A stretch of 64,000 bases of DNA, taken from NCBI GenBank assembly GCA_024734495.1, contig JALMQS010000089.1:7080420-7144419 (forward strand), in the 5' to 3' direction. Position numbers and translations under genes: made by a program. Source of the DNA: Forficula auricularia (taxonomy: Eukaryota > Arthropoda > Insecta > Dermaptera > Forficulidae). Positions 12,301 to 24,600 of the stretch are shown in pieces (position 1 is the stretch's first letter; each line of letters starts with the position of its first letter). Under the pieces are notes generated by a model that saw only the letters and a program-made list of their open reading frames with translations, had not been told where the DNA came from and did not search any database.

Positions 12301-13511
12301 TGCCTTTCGTATAAAATAGTAGATATTGTCTTGTCATTGGCAATGTCCTAAAATCAAATTTAACCATTGATTTTACAATATTTTTGATTTGACTGGGTTC
12401 GGCGTGTAAGAATTTCACTATCGGGGTGTGTGCTGATCACACTACAGTATGGGATATGTTATTTTCATTCTGAAATAATCGTCCAAAATGTTCACTAGCT
12501 CTTAGACTATTGGGAGTGTCCAAAAATCCTTGGTGAACACCTTGTCCCTACTTCAAATACGTAGTCTGCAAGAGAGAATTCCATAAGATGTAAATTTTTT
12601 TATAGAAAATCTGTTATCTCTTTTGGATACTGAATTTACTTAAAAACTAGTATTCGAAATTCGCTGTTAAAATTTTACACTGAATTCGAAATTAATTTTA
12701 AAAGAGATGAAACTTTTAAATAGTTTTCTATACTCATTAAGTTTTCCACAAATTATTTATCCTGGAAAATTTAATCAAAAATCCAATTTAGTTTTTAAAA
12801 CAAAGGTTTCCACGTTAGAGATACAACAATTAAAATTTCTATTTTATGCTCTTGAAAATGCCTTCTATATACATGTAAATTTTCAAGTGGGAGAATGGTA
12901 TAAACAAACCTCGGACTTCGCATTAAATGATTTTGATTGTTTTTTCGAACTCTCAATTGAAAACAAAAAAAATAATTATTAAATATTTAAAATGTAATTA
13001 TCATGTAATAATACAAATTTTAAACTTAAATTTTTTGCATAGACACGCCCTATACTATCTGTAGAGGCAGACGTTTTTGCGAATATTATGAAATGGGAAT
13101 TGGCAATCGATCGATTTTCGAGAACAGAGTTTGTAGAATAAGGCAATGCCTAGTAGCAGCTAGCAGCACAACAACAAATGCTAAAAATCGTGTTTTTTCT
13201 TCATTAAATAGAAAGGCAATAAAAATAAAACAAGTTGTTTAAAATTCAGACAACGTTCCACGAGATTTTCAACTTTACTTATGTTAACCAAATAAACAAC
13301 GTGAGTGTCGCCATCCATTCAACACACTTGACTTCGGTTAAAATTTCATGAAAAAAAAATTATGGAATTTGCCACATCATCTTAAATTATAGGTCCCAAA
13401 TAGGGGGTATAAATTTGTAGAATCACGGTAGATAGAAGCTTAAAAGTGCCGCGAAATTATTACTAAAAAGTATTAATTAAATATTTAAGTTCTATTAATT
13501 TGAGGAAAATG
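9311..13511. other. Gene-free AT-rich stretch
   Basis: The 69- and 91-residue open frames at 11119 and 12707 have the lysine, isoleucine, asparagine and phenylalanine bias expected of random AT-rich DNA, and I do not call them. A weak inverted family G remnant lies near 10440-10600. Otherwise I see nothing. Confidence 0.45.
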
Positions 13512-13639
13512 TTATTCATCAAAGGAATGAGTTTTATTTATTTTGTTTTTTTTTAAGAGTGGTGAATGATTAGAAGTTATTAATGGAGAATAGATTATTT
13601 CATGAGGAATGTTTTTATTAAATCTTTCTTCGGAAGAGT

Positions 13640-13670
<31 letters not shown>

Positions 13671-13775
13671 TTGATCCAAGAAGAAGCTTCCTGCATTTTT
13701 TGTCTTCATCCCTAACACTTCTCTATCGCAGGTTTTCATCCCCTCAATATTTGTCTTTGGTCCTTTTTCTAACAC
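13512..13775 (-). repeat. (ATC)n microsatellite in an 87-residue open frame
   Basis: Ten consecutive ATC units near 13637-13668 encode a run of ten aspartates in an 87-residue minus-strand open frame. Around the Asp run the composition is mixed and polar, with a Ser-Ser-Glu-Glu after it, which is compatible with a short disordered protein segment. I see no domain, no splice sites of quality and no neighbour that supports a gene. A trinucleotide repeat inside an open frame can arise by chance. Confidence 0.3.
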
Positions 13776-14997
13776 TCTCTCCTAGTTAGTTCTGCCATAT
13801 AATGTTGGTTAAAATTAAAAGAGACCACTCTTCACAAAGGTAGACCCCAAAAAGGGACAAATTTTCATTTCATTTTGGAAGATTTTCTTATTTATTTTAA
13901 TATTTATTATTTTATAAGGAGAATTCGATCCTTGATGGGGTTTTATAGAGTACTTAATTCCAGTAAGTACTTATGGTTTAAAAATTTCCACATCAAAAAA
14001 TAGCACTAAAGATAATAATAGCAAACAAATAAGTAGAAATAGGGTTGCGAGATCTAAAATACTATCTTATTAAAAATTTCAGCAGTATCTTGGTAAAGTT
14101 AAACTTTTCCCCAAATTTATTATGGATTGTCATGGTCCAGAAAATGCTTTAAAATTAATTATGTTCAAGTTCTTAATTACAGAATTGAGGTATTATTTAA
14201 TGTAGTAATTTAAATTAGTGGTCTTAAATACCCAAAATCATCTAGTGATCTAGTCGAAATATCTTTTATGTGGACTGAATATATCTTAGGTAAGTATCAC
14301 AATTGGAATCATTAAAGTTTCAAACTAGAATAAAACCATTTCAACTTTTCTGACATTTGCCGTTATCAAGTTTTGAATTTTATATACGCTATATATTTCC
14401 CAGAGAAATAAACTAGAAAAAATAGCAATTTTACCAAGAATGTTTCACACAGTATGTTTAGATAAACTATGACGAGAATGTTTTTATAATATAATGAGTG
14501 GTTGACAAGTATAAAATATTAATTAGATGTTGAGTTTTTGGAATCTGCAAGTAATTTTGTTTATAATTTAAAGTTGCCTTTAATTGAAAAAGCATTTTTT
14601 TTTTAATTCTCTTTATTAACTGTTACTTGTTGTGACGAAAGCACCCCAATTGGAGTTCAAAGTTCCCAGATGAGAATAAAAGAAAAACAAAATTAATTTT
14701 ACACCTTTTTATTCTTCAATCGCTGGGAATTATTTCTTTTTCGTAGTCATAATTAATTATGTCAGTGCATTGTCAGTGCATTTCGAGCAATGATAAAATA
14801 TTATGAATGACTCACAGGGGATATCCTTGAGTTTTAAGGAGACGAAATTTTGTTAGCCAACACCATAGAGAAATTATCAGCTGGAGGAATGAAATCTACT
14901 TTCATATCAAAAAGTAATCCATCTTTATTAATTATAACTATTCTAGTTATTAGTTAAATAACTGTTAAAGGTTATATTTTTGTGATTAAATGTAATG
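13776..14997. other. Gene-free AT-rich stretch
   Basis: No supported feature. Confidence 0.4.
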
Positions 14998-15229
14998 AAG
15001 GTTAAATTTTTATTTAAATCACACATCATTATTTGTAAATATTTATTGAATAACAATAAATAATACAATATAACTACGACGTTTCGATTCGTTAGTTTAA
15101 CCTAAAATCGAAGTGGGTGCTCATATTTGAGAACGGTCGCAGAAACGTCAGATTTATATTGTATTATTTTTGTTGTTCAATAAATATTTATAAAAAAATG
15201 ATGTGTGATTTAATTACAAATTTAACCTT
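14998..15229. mobile_element. Fold-back (MITE-like) element, about 232 bp
   Basis: It begins 'aaggttaaattt' and ends 'aaatttaacctt'. The arms of roughly 75 bp are inverted copies of each other: 'aaatcacacatcatt' against 'aatgatgtgtgattt', and 'aataatacaatata' against 'tatattgtattatt'. The centre carries 'gacgtttcgattcg' and 'gcagaaacgtcag', the GAAACGTC-type word that recurs in other fold-back elements of this window. It is non-coding. Confidence 0.8.
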
Positions 15230-15992
15230 TATACTACTTTTTGCTATATATAGGCAATCTTTAGTAAAAACAGTGCAATGGAAGGATATTTAATTGGTAG
15301 TGTAGGGGTAAAATTTTCGGGCTTGGCCAAACAAATGAAATTTAACATACAACTTCTATATAAAAACTCAAGTAACACAATTCGAAACTATTCATAAAAA
15401 TAACATTTAATACACTTAAATATATGTGTACCTATAAATAGGTATATTTTCTAAAAATGATATTACGATTTTTTGTATGTTCATTTGAAAAGACTTAATT
15501 GGTAATCTTTCTTTCAAGGACATTAAATTATAAAAACATTCATCAGAATAACGTTGTGCGCCAGTAACATCAACAAAATTTAAAATGTGTTAAAGAAGAA
15601 AATTTCACGCTATTGTTTCCCAATGCATAAATGGACTGGTTACACTTTTTGATATTTTTTTCTTTCTATTCATAATGAATTATGTTAGTCCATTTCGAGA
15701 AATGATAAAATATTTTGAATGACTATGATTGATTACCCTTATGTTTTTAAAACTCGAAATTTTGAGGGGAAAGTTGGCCAATAGTATAAAGAAATGATCA
15801 GCTAAAGGACTAAAATCCAATTCTGTCACGTATAAAAACTAGCATATCGAAATTAAATTTGACCTATTAAAATTAAATACTAAAAGCTGCTCAAAGGGCC
15901 TCTGTTGGTCTTGAGGTCAGCTTTTTGGATTCCCATTAAAAGTTTAAGTCCGTTTTTTCTACACACTCCGTGCCATTCTGTCAAGCTCAGGC
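15230..15992. other. Gene-free AT-rich stretch
   Basis: No supported feature. The end (from about 15890) is slightly less AT-rich but has no open frame of note. Confidence 0.4.
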
Positions 15993-16005
15993 CAATAATT
16001 CCACA

Positions 16006-16232
16006 AAGTTTAGGGAAAGCGGTGTTGGTTTATAGTGAAACATATTAAACACAGGAATTATTTAACGGATTATAGTGGTGTTTCATTCAGTTTTTTGTTA
16101 AACCTCCTGATGAAGGGCTCATAGCCCGAAATATGTATAGAGATAAATGAAAAAAATCTCCAAAATAATTTAAAAGATTTTTTAATTTTTTTAATTTTAT
16201 TTCCACTTTGTGAAACACCACTATAATCCGTT
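16006..16232 (+). mobile_element. Hammerhead-like fold-back element 1
   Basis: The element is flanked by identical 13-bp copies of 'caataattccaca' (15993-16005 and 16233-16245), read as a target-site duplication. Inside, 16054-16085 and 16211-16242 are inverted repeats matching at 31 of 32 positions. The right arm runs into the flanking duplication. Between the arms lies the hammerhead-like motif at 16107-16131: CTGATGA, one extra A, stem GGGCT/AGCCC with loop CAT, then GAAA. It is non-coding. Confidence 0.7.
16107..16137 (+). ncRNA. Hammerhead-ribozyme-like motif
   Basis: The core CUGAUGA and GAAA are separated by a 5-bp stem with a 3-nt loop. After GAAA, a 2-bp stem III with a UA cleavage step can be drawn. 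An A sits between the core and stem II that a standard hammerhead lacks, so activity is uncertain. Confidence 0.4.
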
Positions 16233-16245
16233 CAATAATTCCACA

Positions 16246-16994
16246 TTGTTCTAAAGACTAAATGTGCAAATTTGGTCGAAGTTCTAGAAAAGGCCTAAAA
16301 TTTTATTTTCCTAACTAATTTTGGATAGCTAATAATTTTAGAGTTTCTAAAGACTATGTGTGCAAAATTTTGTCCAGATCGGACAAAGGGCTTATGAGTG
16401 TATATCGAGCATACTTAGATAAGATTATATCCTTCTTCTATTATATCCATAGATTTATTTGGTAGAAAGACATTTTTTTTCAATGTCACTTGACTATCAG
16501 GGTTTTTATTTGAATAGTCTATAATTAATAGGATATTAAATTAAAAAGCACCACATCAAATCAATGTTAGGCAGCAGAGACATCGGAATTTAAGCTCTGA
16601 TATAGAAGAAAGAATGAAACCTTACAACAGTATTTTCCAGTGAATGTCCTTTCTAAAGAGCTCTACAACGCTTTGATCATTAAGCGTTTGACCTGACTGG
16701 TGATGAATGTTTCAAAAAGTTTACAAAGGTAGACAACGCAAAGTCAAGAAGTTCTAACCCTTAAATATTCAATTTCTCACTTTTTTGTTGGTCTAAACAA
16801 CTGGATAAGATAAATTTTAATATTTGATAAAAAGAGTTTGGAAATTCTGCTTGATCGGTAATGTTTCCTTCGTCTAAGTGATATTGGGCAGCAATGATAA
16901 TATAAAAGAATGGAGAAGAAAAAGTGGGATTATAAGAACTACACAACATATAAAGCTATGAGAGAAAACGACTGATGTTGAATGTATAATACAT
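16246..16994. other. Gene-free AT-rich stretch
   Basis: No supported feature. The 62-residue minus frame at 16761 is not convincing. Confidence 0.4.
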
Positions 16995-17141
16995 ATAAGT
17001 TCCGGACAAAAAGGTTTTTATTAACCCTTTTTATTAAATATTAAATTTACTAAACATGTTATTGAAGAAAAGTTAAAAAGGAGGGAGAAAATAAATATTT
17101 AATAAAAAGAGTTAATTAGATACGTTTTGTCCGGAAATAAG
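16995..17141. mobile_element. MITE, 137 bp with 5-bp target duplication
   Basis: The element 17000-17136 begins TTCCGGACAAAA and ends TTTTGTCCGGAA. The inverted similarity continues imperfectly for about 45 bp ('tttttattaaatatt' on both sides). It is flanked by ATAAG on each side (16995-16999 and 17137-17141), a clean 5-bp target duplication. There is no coding capacity. I cannot name the superfamily from these ends. Confidence 0.85.
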
Positions 17142-19214
17142 TACTTTCCGTTTAATCAGTATTTTGTTTGAACTAATTAGACAATATTTGATAATTCCGT
17201 GCTAAGGTATTTATTTCCTAGGGAATTTGAGATTCTCCATTCAGATGGAGATGCCAGCAGGTCAAATCGGCAACGGTGTTTTGTCCTCAGCCAGCTCGAT
17301 GGCATTAGGCATTTGGATACAAAGTCACTTGCCTTTTAGATTCTTTTCAACTACTTCATTTATAGTGAAAAATCTAATATTTTTTTAGGATTAAAAATAT
17401 TTAAGATTCTAGAACTTTTATCAATTAATATTAGATATTTTTAATAGCATTATTAGTTCTCGATTTTAAAATTTCATCAATATTTACATTTCATTGTGTA
17501 TAAAATAGTGGATCAGTTTTATTTCAAGATTTCTAAATCTTTTCAAACACATTTCTATACTATACTATAACTTTTCTCCCAGACTCGTATTTTTAAAAAA
17601 TTAGGACCATTTCAGAAAAAAACCAAAAACTTTTAACATCAAAATTAAATTAGTACTTCCGACCAAAACCTTACTGTTTGCTGCTCAGTTATCTCGAACA
17701 AATAACTAGAATAAGATTTAAATTTCATCTTTCCGATATATATATATATATATAATTCAAAAAGTGAAAGTTGAATTATTAATATTGGAATTAAAAGACT
17801 TTAAAAAGTTCTTTTTCGAAGATGCCATTCCAATACTTAATTTATTTATTGTAAGTAAAGCTTAGCTTGCAATATAGAATTTTGATTAATAATTTGAGAA
17901 AAATTGGAGAAAATTTAAGGCTCAATGGTTTACTAAGGGCATAGAATAAATTCTGGTCAACTAATTTCCGTTGCTGACACTCATACAGGGGAAACCTTAT
18001 CAGCATGGTAATTAAATATAATTCATTTCATTCATTTTTATTATATTTGTTTAAATTATATAATTTGAAGTGATTTTAACACCTAAGATCAAATATAGTT
18101 TTACATCATATGAGCCTGTGTAAATATTTGCAGCTTTATCGTCTGATAAGCACAAGGGCAGGAATATCTATCTCATTTGTATTTTCTAAACGTGCCGCGT
18201 TGACGTGATTTGATTTTTGTTATCATTAATAGAATATCCATTTATAAGCAGAATTGAAGATATGATTTAATACAAATAAATATATAGGTATGTGAGCTGA
18301 GGCTTACCCGAGAGGATGAATCTACACGAAAATTGCGGCTGAAGTCACCTGAAATCAGAAAAATCAAAGTTATTTTCGAGAATTGTTAAAAGAAGATACA
18401 AAGACTAATGGGTATAAGGGGGTAAATTAGAAGTCATCTACATTTAGAAAAAATAGAATGAGAAATTAATGTTACAAGTTGCAGGACAGATAAAAAATGT
18501 AAAAAGGATTAGAATATATTATAAGAAATATAGAAAAAGGTTCAGATTGTAACATCTGTTTTGACGTGAATATGGTTTAAATTTAAATATACTAAGGGTG
18601 GCGCTCGGGGCGTCATAAAAAAAGCTAAAGCATCATCACTAAAGAATAAACACTTTTACCTTGTCTATATAGTTTATAATGCTATGAATATGCTATAAAT
18701 ATACTTACAAAAAAAATTTTAATACAAAAAATTAAAAAAACCTTATTTTCGTAGTTATTATTGCATTAATTGTCTCACAATAACCTTTAAACGATTATGG
18801 ATTCAGTTACCCACGATAAGTCAAGAATAGAAAATCGTAGAAATTTAGTCTAATTCCAAATTTTTTTTCCAAAGTGAAATCCGAAGGGGCTCACAGAATC
18901 TCAAATACTAACTTTTTTCTCATTAAAGCCAATTTAATTAAAAAGGTAACACTTAAAATCTACTCATTATATAAGTGTATTCTTTTATGGATCTTAGAAA
19001 AGGAATTGGTAAATTAATAGGAATATTATTTTCAGGAACAATCAACTCCCATCCGTTTAAGTTAAAACCCTTTTATAAATATTCTCAATCTGAGTTGTAT
19101 TCTGAAAATGATTCCAAGTCCATGTCAGAGTGTAGAGGAATTTGTGTTTGAGCGGTTTTGATTGTTCTGTTCGAGGGTGGAATTTTAATATTCCTCGGTG
19201 GAATATTGGTTTTG
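17142..19214. other. Gene-free AT-rich stretch
   Basis: No supported gene. There is a short TA run near 17738-17752. Nothing else stands out. Confidence 0.4.
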
Positions 19215-19450
19215 TTATGGGTAGCGTGTATGTAGATATGAACACGAAAAGACAGAAGACCTCCCGGGTATCGAACCGAGACACGCGTTGGAATGTGCTA
19301 CTTGTCTTGATTCAGGGGTACACACCCCCTCCGCGAGCATCCCTTGAAATAAAAAAAGTGTAACCAAGCTACCTGAGACTATGGTAGATTGGTCCTCCCT
19401 TCTCTTTTTTTTTACTCGAACGGACAAGCAAGATGTATTCTTACACAAGC
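19215..19450 (-). repeat. Possible tRNA-derived SINE
   Basis: On the minus strand the T-arm-like text 'ctcggttcgatacccgggag' contains GGTTCGATACC, close to the Pol III B-box GGTTCGANNCC. Upstream lies 'ggtagcttggttac', weakly like an A-box. The box spacing is longer than in a tRNA gene and no cloverleaf forms, so this is not a functional tRNA. The 77-residue open frame here is a by-product. Confidence 0.35.
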
Positions 19451-20467
19451 AGCTGGACCAGCTCGATCGAACGAATCAGAAAATGACCCTAAATTACACC
19501 TTCATCATAAAATAATATATACGCAACGAGATTTAAAATAAAAGAAAAAAAAATCGATTTTTCGTAAGCTCAAGGGATATTTAAATAATTGCTTCGATTA
19601 AAAAATTATAATATTACGGAATTTTATTCTTAATAATAGACAATTATCATTTCGAGCGAAAAATTTATGTTTCCGGGGCAGAGCAATTGATACGGAAACA
19701 TTTTTTTAATCAAGGTTGAGGAAACTAATCAATCGCGCGACCTTTATAATGATGGTAATAAATAGTACTACACTGATCAAAAAACAAAGTGCATAGCTCG
19801 GATAAAATAATATTAATTAATTATTTTCCCACATTTAAAAATGAATTAATAATAATGAATTGTAGGAAAAAAGAAAAAATTTTCAAGACCCTGAAAACTT
19901 TAGTAATTTATCAATTTTTTTATCAGCAAATGGGAAAAGATAAAAAGCTGAAATATGACAAAAGTTGTATCTTATTATACAAATCCGTTTCACAAATGCG
20001 ATTATACCTTTATTTATTTATTATTTTAATATATTGTTGAAGGCTGTGACGTTTTAGATGGTTTCGATTTTTTCATGGAACATAGAACGTATTAATATCT
20101 ATCGTGATTGGTGTATAAATAGTTCAATTTGAAAATATCATTTCGGTATCATTATATTCCACTTGCTAGTTTGCGGGAGGGGAGGGGTGGGCTAATAGAG
20201 TACACACACATAAATATTTAGGTATTTGCAGATTTTTCAGTGGGGGGGGATTAAAGTTTGGAGAAAAATAATTTCGCTAAATTTTTATTAATTATTGAAT
20301 TTTTTGAATTTTTTTCACAATTAGCTTATAGAATGCAAATTGCATATTAAAGAACACATATAATGCATTTAAATTTACAAAATTTTATTTTTTATTCGAT
20401 TCCAAGGGGTCTTTTCACCCTCTTAGGGAAACCCATGGCAAGATAGAAAAAATCATGAATAAAAATT
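19451..20467. other. Gene-free AT-rich stretch
   Basis: No supported feature. The 83-residue frame at 19789 has a random AT-rich composition. Confidence 0.4.
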
Positions 20468-20592
20468 ATTTGTGACCTTAATTGAGACCATGGGTTCCGT
20501 AGTCTTTACCTGTGGACCCTTTGAAGTCGCGCTTGCCGCGAGACCGATTACAATACTTTCCCCATGCTTCGCATTGGATAAAGTAAAAAAAG
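20468..20592 (-). repeat. Dispersed repeat family A, copy 2
   Basis: Inverted copy of the first half of family A: 'actttatccaatgcgaagc', 'cttcaaagggtcc' and 'ggtaaagactacggaaccca' read on the minus strand, in the same order as at 1090-1230. Confidence 0.75.
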
Positions 20593-21652
20593 GCAAAAAA
20601 TATGAAAAAAAAATTGAGGGAATCACTATTACAATTATACGTATATAGTTCTGGATCACGTGACATTTTTAGTTAAGTACTCTTTAGAAATTAGCATCTG
20701 GGGAAAAACTTTTTTATTTTTTTATTTTATTAGCTAGTTTTCCTGTATACATTAACTTTAGAATCAATATTTGGTGTTAATCTGAGTCTTCTCAACCTGA
20801 ATCTTTCATTTATTATATTTATATTAAAATCTAGAGAATGTTTTTAGTAGCTATATATGAAAACGATGCCAAGCTGATTTCTGAAGATGCGATAATTGAT
20901 TTTCTCTTTTGAATTGCATAAGAGCTGGTCCAGAGTTCGTGACCTGGTCTCGTCTAGTCCCCGTGGTTTTGTCAGACAGAGCGTCTCTCGAGTTTTTTAT
21001 TGTCCCCTCCTCATCCCACCCTTGGACAGAACAATACTTTCTATTTCAGAGAAAGCTCAATCGCATCTATAAGAAATTGATAGGTTGTTTGAGTGGAGCC
21101 GAGCAGAGTCAATTTATTTATTTATTTATTAGGGAATCAATCAAATGGATTAGAAAATGACCCATTCACTAAACATATTAACTAGTAATAATATACTTAA
21201 TTTTATACTTAAGAGAAATATGATTATATGAAAGTAAAAGTAAATATATATACAAGTATATATATATAGAGCCAATCAGGTCAAGAGGAAGATGAAAGGT
21301 AAATTTTTTCTAAAATGAATTTTCAACTTTTGGAACCTGAAAATTTTATTTTATTATACTAGAGTATATTATGAATTGCATAATTAAATAATCGCTTTGG
21401 GCCAGTTTATCTACTTCCTGCCAAAGTGTAAGATATCTGTGACTGCCAGGTCAATCATTTAAGTGTCAGATATGTGTGCAATCACATAAATAAAGCTAGA
21501 GCCTAAAATGGTCGCAATCTGTGAGCTTTTTAGACTATAAGACGAAGTTAATTTCCAATAAAGTTTAAATGGGGTTGAGTTATCAAAGAGATACAAATAA
21601 AAATCCCCATATCTGCAAACTTCACTCACTTTTTATTTATTTAAGGGAAAAC
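20593..21652. other. Gene-free stretch
   Basis: About 20920-21060 is less AT-rich and open on the plus strand for 83 residues, but no domain or splice boundary is visible. The rest is AT-rich with short simple repeats. Confidence 0.35.
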
Positions 21653-21817
21653 CCGAGGGTGAACCGCGAATGGAATAAGGTGTACACCGACTTTGGAATT
21701 ATTGGAATTATTTTGGAATTCGTTAGATAATGCCCCTAAACCTATTGTCTTCTATTTGAAAATGAAAGTGGAAGTGGAAGTAGGTGTACACGATATTAGA
21801 TCGCGGTTCACCCCTCG
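21653..21817. mobile_element. Fold-back element, about 165 bp
   Basis: The left arm has 'gggtgaaccgcga' and 'aaggtgtacacc'. The right arm has 'ggtgtacacgat' and 'tcgcggttcacccctcg'. Together they form imperfect inverted repeats of about 35 bp. The 81-residue open frame crossing it is not a gene. Confidence 0.7.
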
Positions 21818-22204
21818 AGAAAAACACTCTCTATTAAATAGTCGCTTCGTATTTATTTATCTTTTCAATTCTTCATCAGGACCATGGATTGTTAATTACA
21901 TTAGTTGTTCATTTAGGTACATACATATATCTAGATAACATGCAATGTTCACATGCATACTAGTTTACAATAGAGTAAAAATAGAATAGTAAACATTCGG
22001 AAGGGGGGGATAAAAAATAATAGTGGTATTAATTTTGGGTCTTGCGACGTTTTTAGCAACTTTTCAATCTTGTTCTATGATTATATATGCCTCACGGTTT
22101 TCTATATATGTACATGGACAACTAATATCATTAACAATCCATGGTCCTAATGAAGAATTGAAAAGTTAAATTTGAAATGTCGAGTAATGGAGAGTGTTTT
22201 ATTT
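21818..22204. mobile_element. Fold-back element adjoining the previous one
   Basis: About 21820-21915 and 22118-22204 are inverted copies: 'cttttcaattcttcatcagg' with 'accatggattgtta' on the left, and the reverse complement with 'ctaatgaagaattgaaaag' on the right. The spacer is about 200 bp. On the minus strand the left arm holds CTGATGA preceded by GGTC, but no stem and GAAA follow, so it is at best a relic of the hammerhead-like motif. Confidence 0.65.
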
Positions 22205-22565
22205 AACTGTGTCTGTTTTTTCTCTTATATTATTTAAAGCCACAGAAGATAGAAATAAATTATTATTTATTTATTTATTTGTTTTCAGTTACAAAGGGTT
22301 TGTTATACCTCTAATAAAATAAGAACTTACGAATTTCAAATTCAAACATAATTTATTAATTCATTTATTAATAAATTATAAATATACCTACAGTGAAAAC
22401 CGTCCCAGGCCGATAATTCTATCGTAATTAAATTTTATCTTTAAAATTAAAATTCTCTATTGCTAAATATTATTATCAGGCGTATTTATTCTAATTCAAG
22501 AATACAAATTCATCATTTCTAGTTTTAGCGTTTAATTAAACACTGTAAAATCAATATATATTAAT

Positions 22566-22767
22566 TTTGTTAAGAGAGATAGAATGGTGTGGGTTCTTGG
22601 TGAAACATTTTAAATAAATTTAAAAAAAATTTAGAAACATTTTAGAATTTAAAATATAAAATACTAAGGAGGTTTCACAATTTTTTTTATAAAAAAAAAT
22701 TTCAAAAATTTTCTTTACTTTATTTTAAATGTTTCAACCAGAACCCACACCATTCTCCCTTAACAAA
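22566..22767. mobile_element. Fold-back element, about 200 bp
   Basis: The left arm 'gaatggtgtgggttct' plus 'ggtgaaacattttaaa' is matched in reverse by 'tttaaatgtttcaacc' plus 'agaacccacaccattc'. The inverted match extends out to 'ttttgttaag' and 'cttaacaaag'. The 'ggtgaaacattt' block also occurs in the element at 62034-62274. Confidence 0.7.
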
Positions 22768-22892
22768 GAACATCCTCTGGATTTACTTTTAAATCTTCAC
22801 AACTCGCGGCAATAAAATATTAACAAATATGTGTAGGTACGTAATTTTAGGCCATTTAGTTAGAACACTTCGTTACAATTAATGACACGTTT

Positions 22893-23110
22893 TTTTATAG
22901 AATTTTTGCATTTTTCAAACGAAATTTGTGAAGCTAGAAAGCCCAAAATCATAAAAGTTACTCGTTTTTAAAATGCATACGTTTGGTCACCAGAACGAAC
23001 TGTCTACGATGTACCGTTCTTTAAATATTTGGTGGATTAATATCCAGACATGAAATAAAGTTAGCGAAAAATTGAATTATAATAAAGATTACTCTGTTTT
23101 GATAATCTGA
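22893..23110 (+). repeat. Dispersed repeat family G copy (second half)
   Basis: 'gaagctagaaagcccaaaat', then 'cagaacgaactgtctacgat' and 'ccgttctttaaat' match the second half of family G at 25440-25540. Confidence 0.55.
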
Positions 23111-23867
23111 AAATCTCTAATTTGTAATACATTTGTCAAGTACTCGATTCTCTTGCAAAACTTATCCTAGTGATAAATAAATTTTTGAACAGAAAAAGTA
23201 AAAAAAAAAAAAAAAATACAAAATAACTAGAAATAATAAATCTTCGGCTAGATCGTTGATAAAATATACAGGTAGCTTTTAAATGGAGATAGGAGCGTTG
23301 TACTTTTCTGTATTGTAATAAATAAATATATATATATATATATCTTATAATGGACATACACAGATATTTATTTATCTGGATGAGAAGACAATAAATCGTA
23401 AACGTGATTTAGCCATGCATTAAGAACCAATTAAAGTCGATAAATAAGTTCATTTAATTCCTAGCTGCTTTTGGCAACAAATTAGATATATAAAGTGAAA
23501 TAGAAAAGTTTTCTTATTAATTGGATTGATATTCTGGATTGGAATAGATTGGAGAAAATATAGAATTGAAATAATTATCGGAAAAGAGTTTTTTTATTTA
23601 ATTAGTTTTTTCCTCTTATTAAAAACAAGGACTAAAAAGATGATCAAGGACAGTCGATGGTGGAGAAGTAATCTCCGGAGTCGAAGCTCAAATACAATGT
23701 ATACATGAATTCATGTAAAATTGGTTTTCTTATTAATTAATTAAACCATATAATTGGATTCAATAACTTTTCTATTGGGAAAATAAATAATTATATCAAA
23801 TTTCAATATACCGAAATGATTTATATTTAATAAATAAATAAATACTAAACTTTAATTAAAATACTTG
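23111..23867. other. Gene-free AT-rich stretch with simple repeats
   Basis: It contains an A-run near 23202-23216 and a TA microsatellite near 23327-23343. The 73- and 60-residue open frames here have random AT-rich composition. Confidence 0.5.
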
Positions 23868-23960
23868 ACCATACCCTGCATGGTAAAGTAAAAAATACAT
23901 GGAGGAAACGTTTATTTGAAATCCAAATGTTTCGGGAGAAATTCTCCCTTTATTAGTGGA
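23868..23960 (-). repeat. Family A-like start plus degenerate hammerhead-like hairpin
   Basis: 23868-23893 read on the minus strand gives 'ttttttactttaccatgcag' followed by 'ggtatggtcaag', matching 59113-59144. At 23930-23956 (minus) a hairpin GGGAGAA/TTCTCCC is preceded by CTAATAA and followed by GAAA. This is the layout of the hammerhead-like motif with a decayed CTGATGA core. Confidence 0.5.
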
Positions 23961-24290
23961 AATTTGGGAAAATATAGTTGTTTTAAAAAAGAAATATTAA
24001 AGCATTTATAAAGAAATAAATATTTTGAAAATAGACAATGTGTGGTGTAGATTGTCATAGAAATGAAATTATCATGAATAAAAATAAAAAGTTTTAAATA
24101 TTTACGAAAAATGATATTTTTCTATAAAATGTTGATATTAGAAAAACAGTCCAAATCTAAAATTCAGGAATTAGAAAAGTCAAAATTGTGTCCAAGACTA
24201 GAATGGCTGGCTAGTATGGTCGATACGGAATTTTCTATTTTAATCTAAATTTTAATCTAGAGGCCCGCCGAAAGCGGGAATCGCAGCTGA
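23961..24290. other. Gene-free AT-rich stretch
   Basis: No supported feature. Confidence 0.4.
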
Positions 24291-24600
24291 TCATTTATAA
24301 AAAATTACTCCTGAAAGGCATTGGAAGCGACTATCGAGTTTTTTTCTCTTATTCTGCTTAAAGAAATATGAAACGAGAAGAAAAATCATTTTCAAGCATG
24401 CTATTTTTTCGATCTGTTTGTCTGTGTGTCTGTCTAGATTCCGATACCCACAATGGCTCAAGAATGAAAAGTCATACTGCGTACGTTTTGGTGCTAAAAT
24501 ATTTTTTATTTTCAAAACCAAGACTTGATTAGATTTTAATTTTTTTTTCTTTAGAGCTTCAGGATGAAAAAATGCCGAAAATCGGTAAAACATTGAATCG
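24291..24600 (-). repeat. Dispersed repeat family G copy
   Basis: Read on the minus strand: 'cattttttcatcctgaagct', 'aaaatctaatcaagtcttgg', 'ttttagcaccaaaacg' and 'cattcttgagccattgtggg' match the second half of family G in order. The 100-residue open frame here is a by-product of the repeat. Confidence 0.65.

Noticed and set aside
19057..19448. Overlapping open frames on both strands as small genes
   Set aside because: They overlap a SINE-like repeat with Pol III box resemblance, and none has a domain.
24291..24593. 100-residue minus-strand open frame
   Set aside because: It lies inside dispersed repeat family G, and other copies do not keep the frame.
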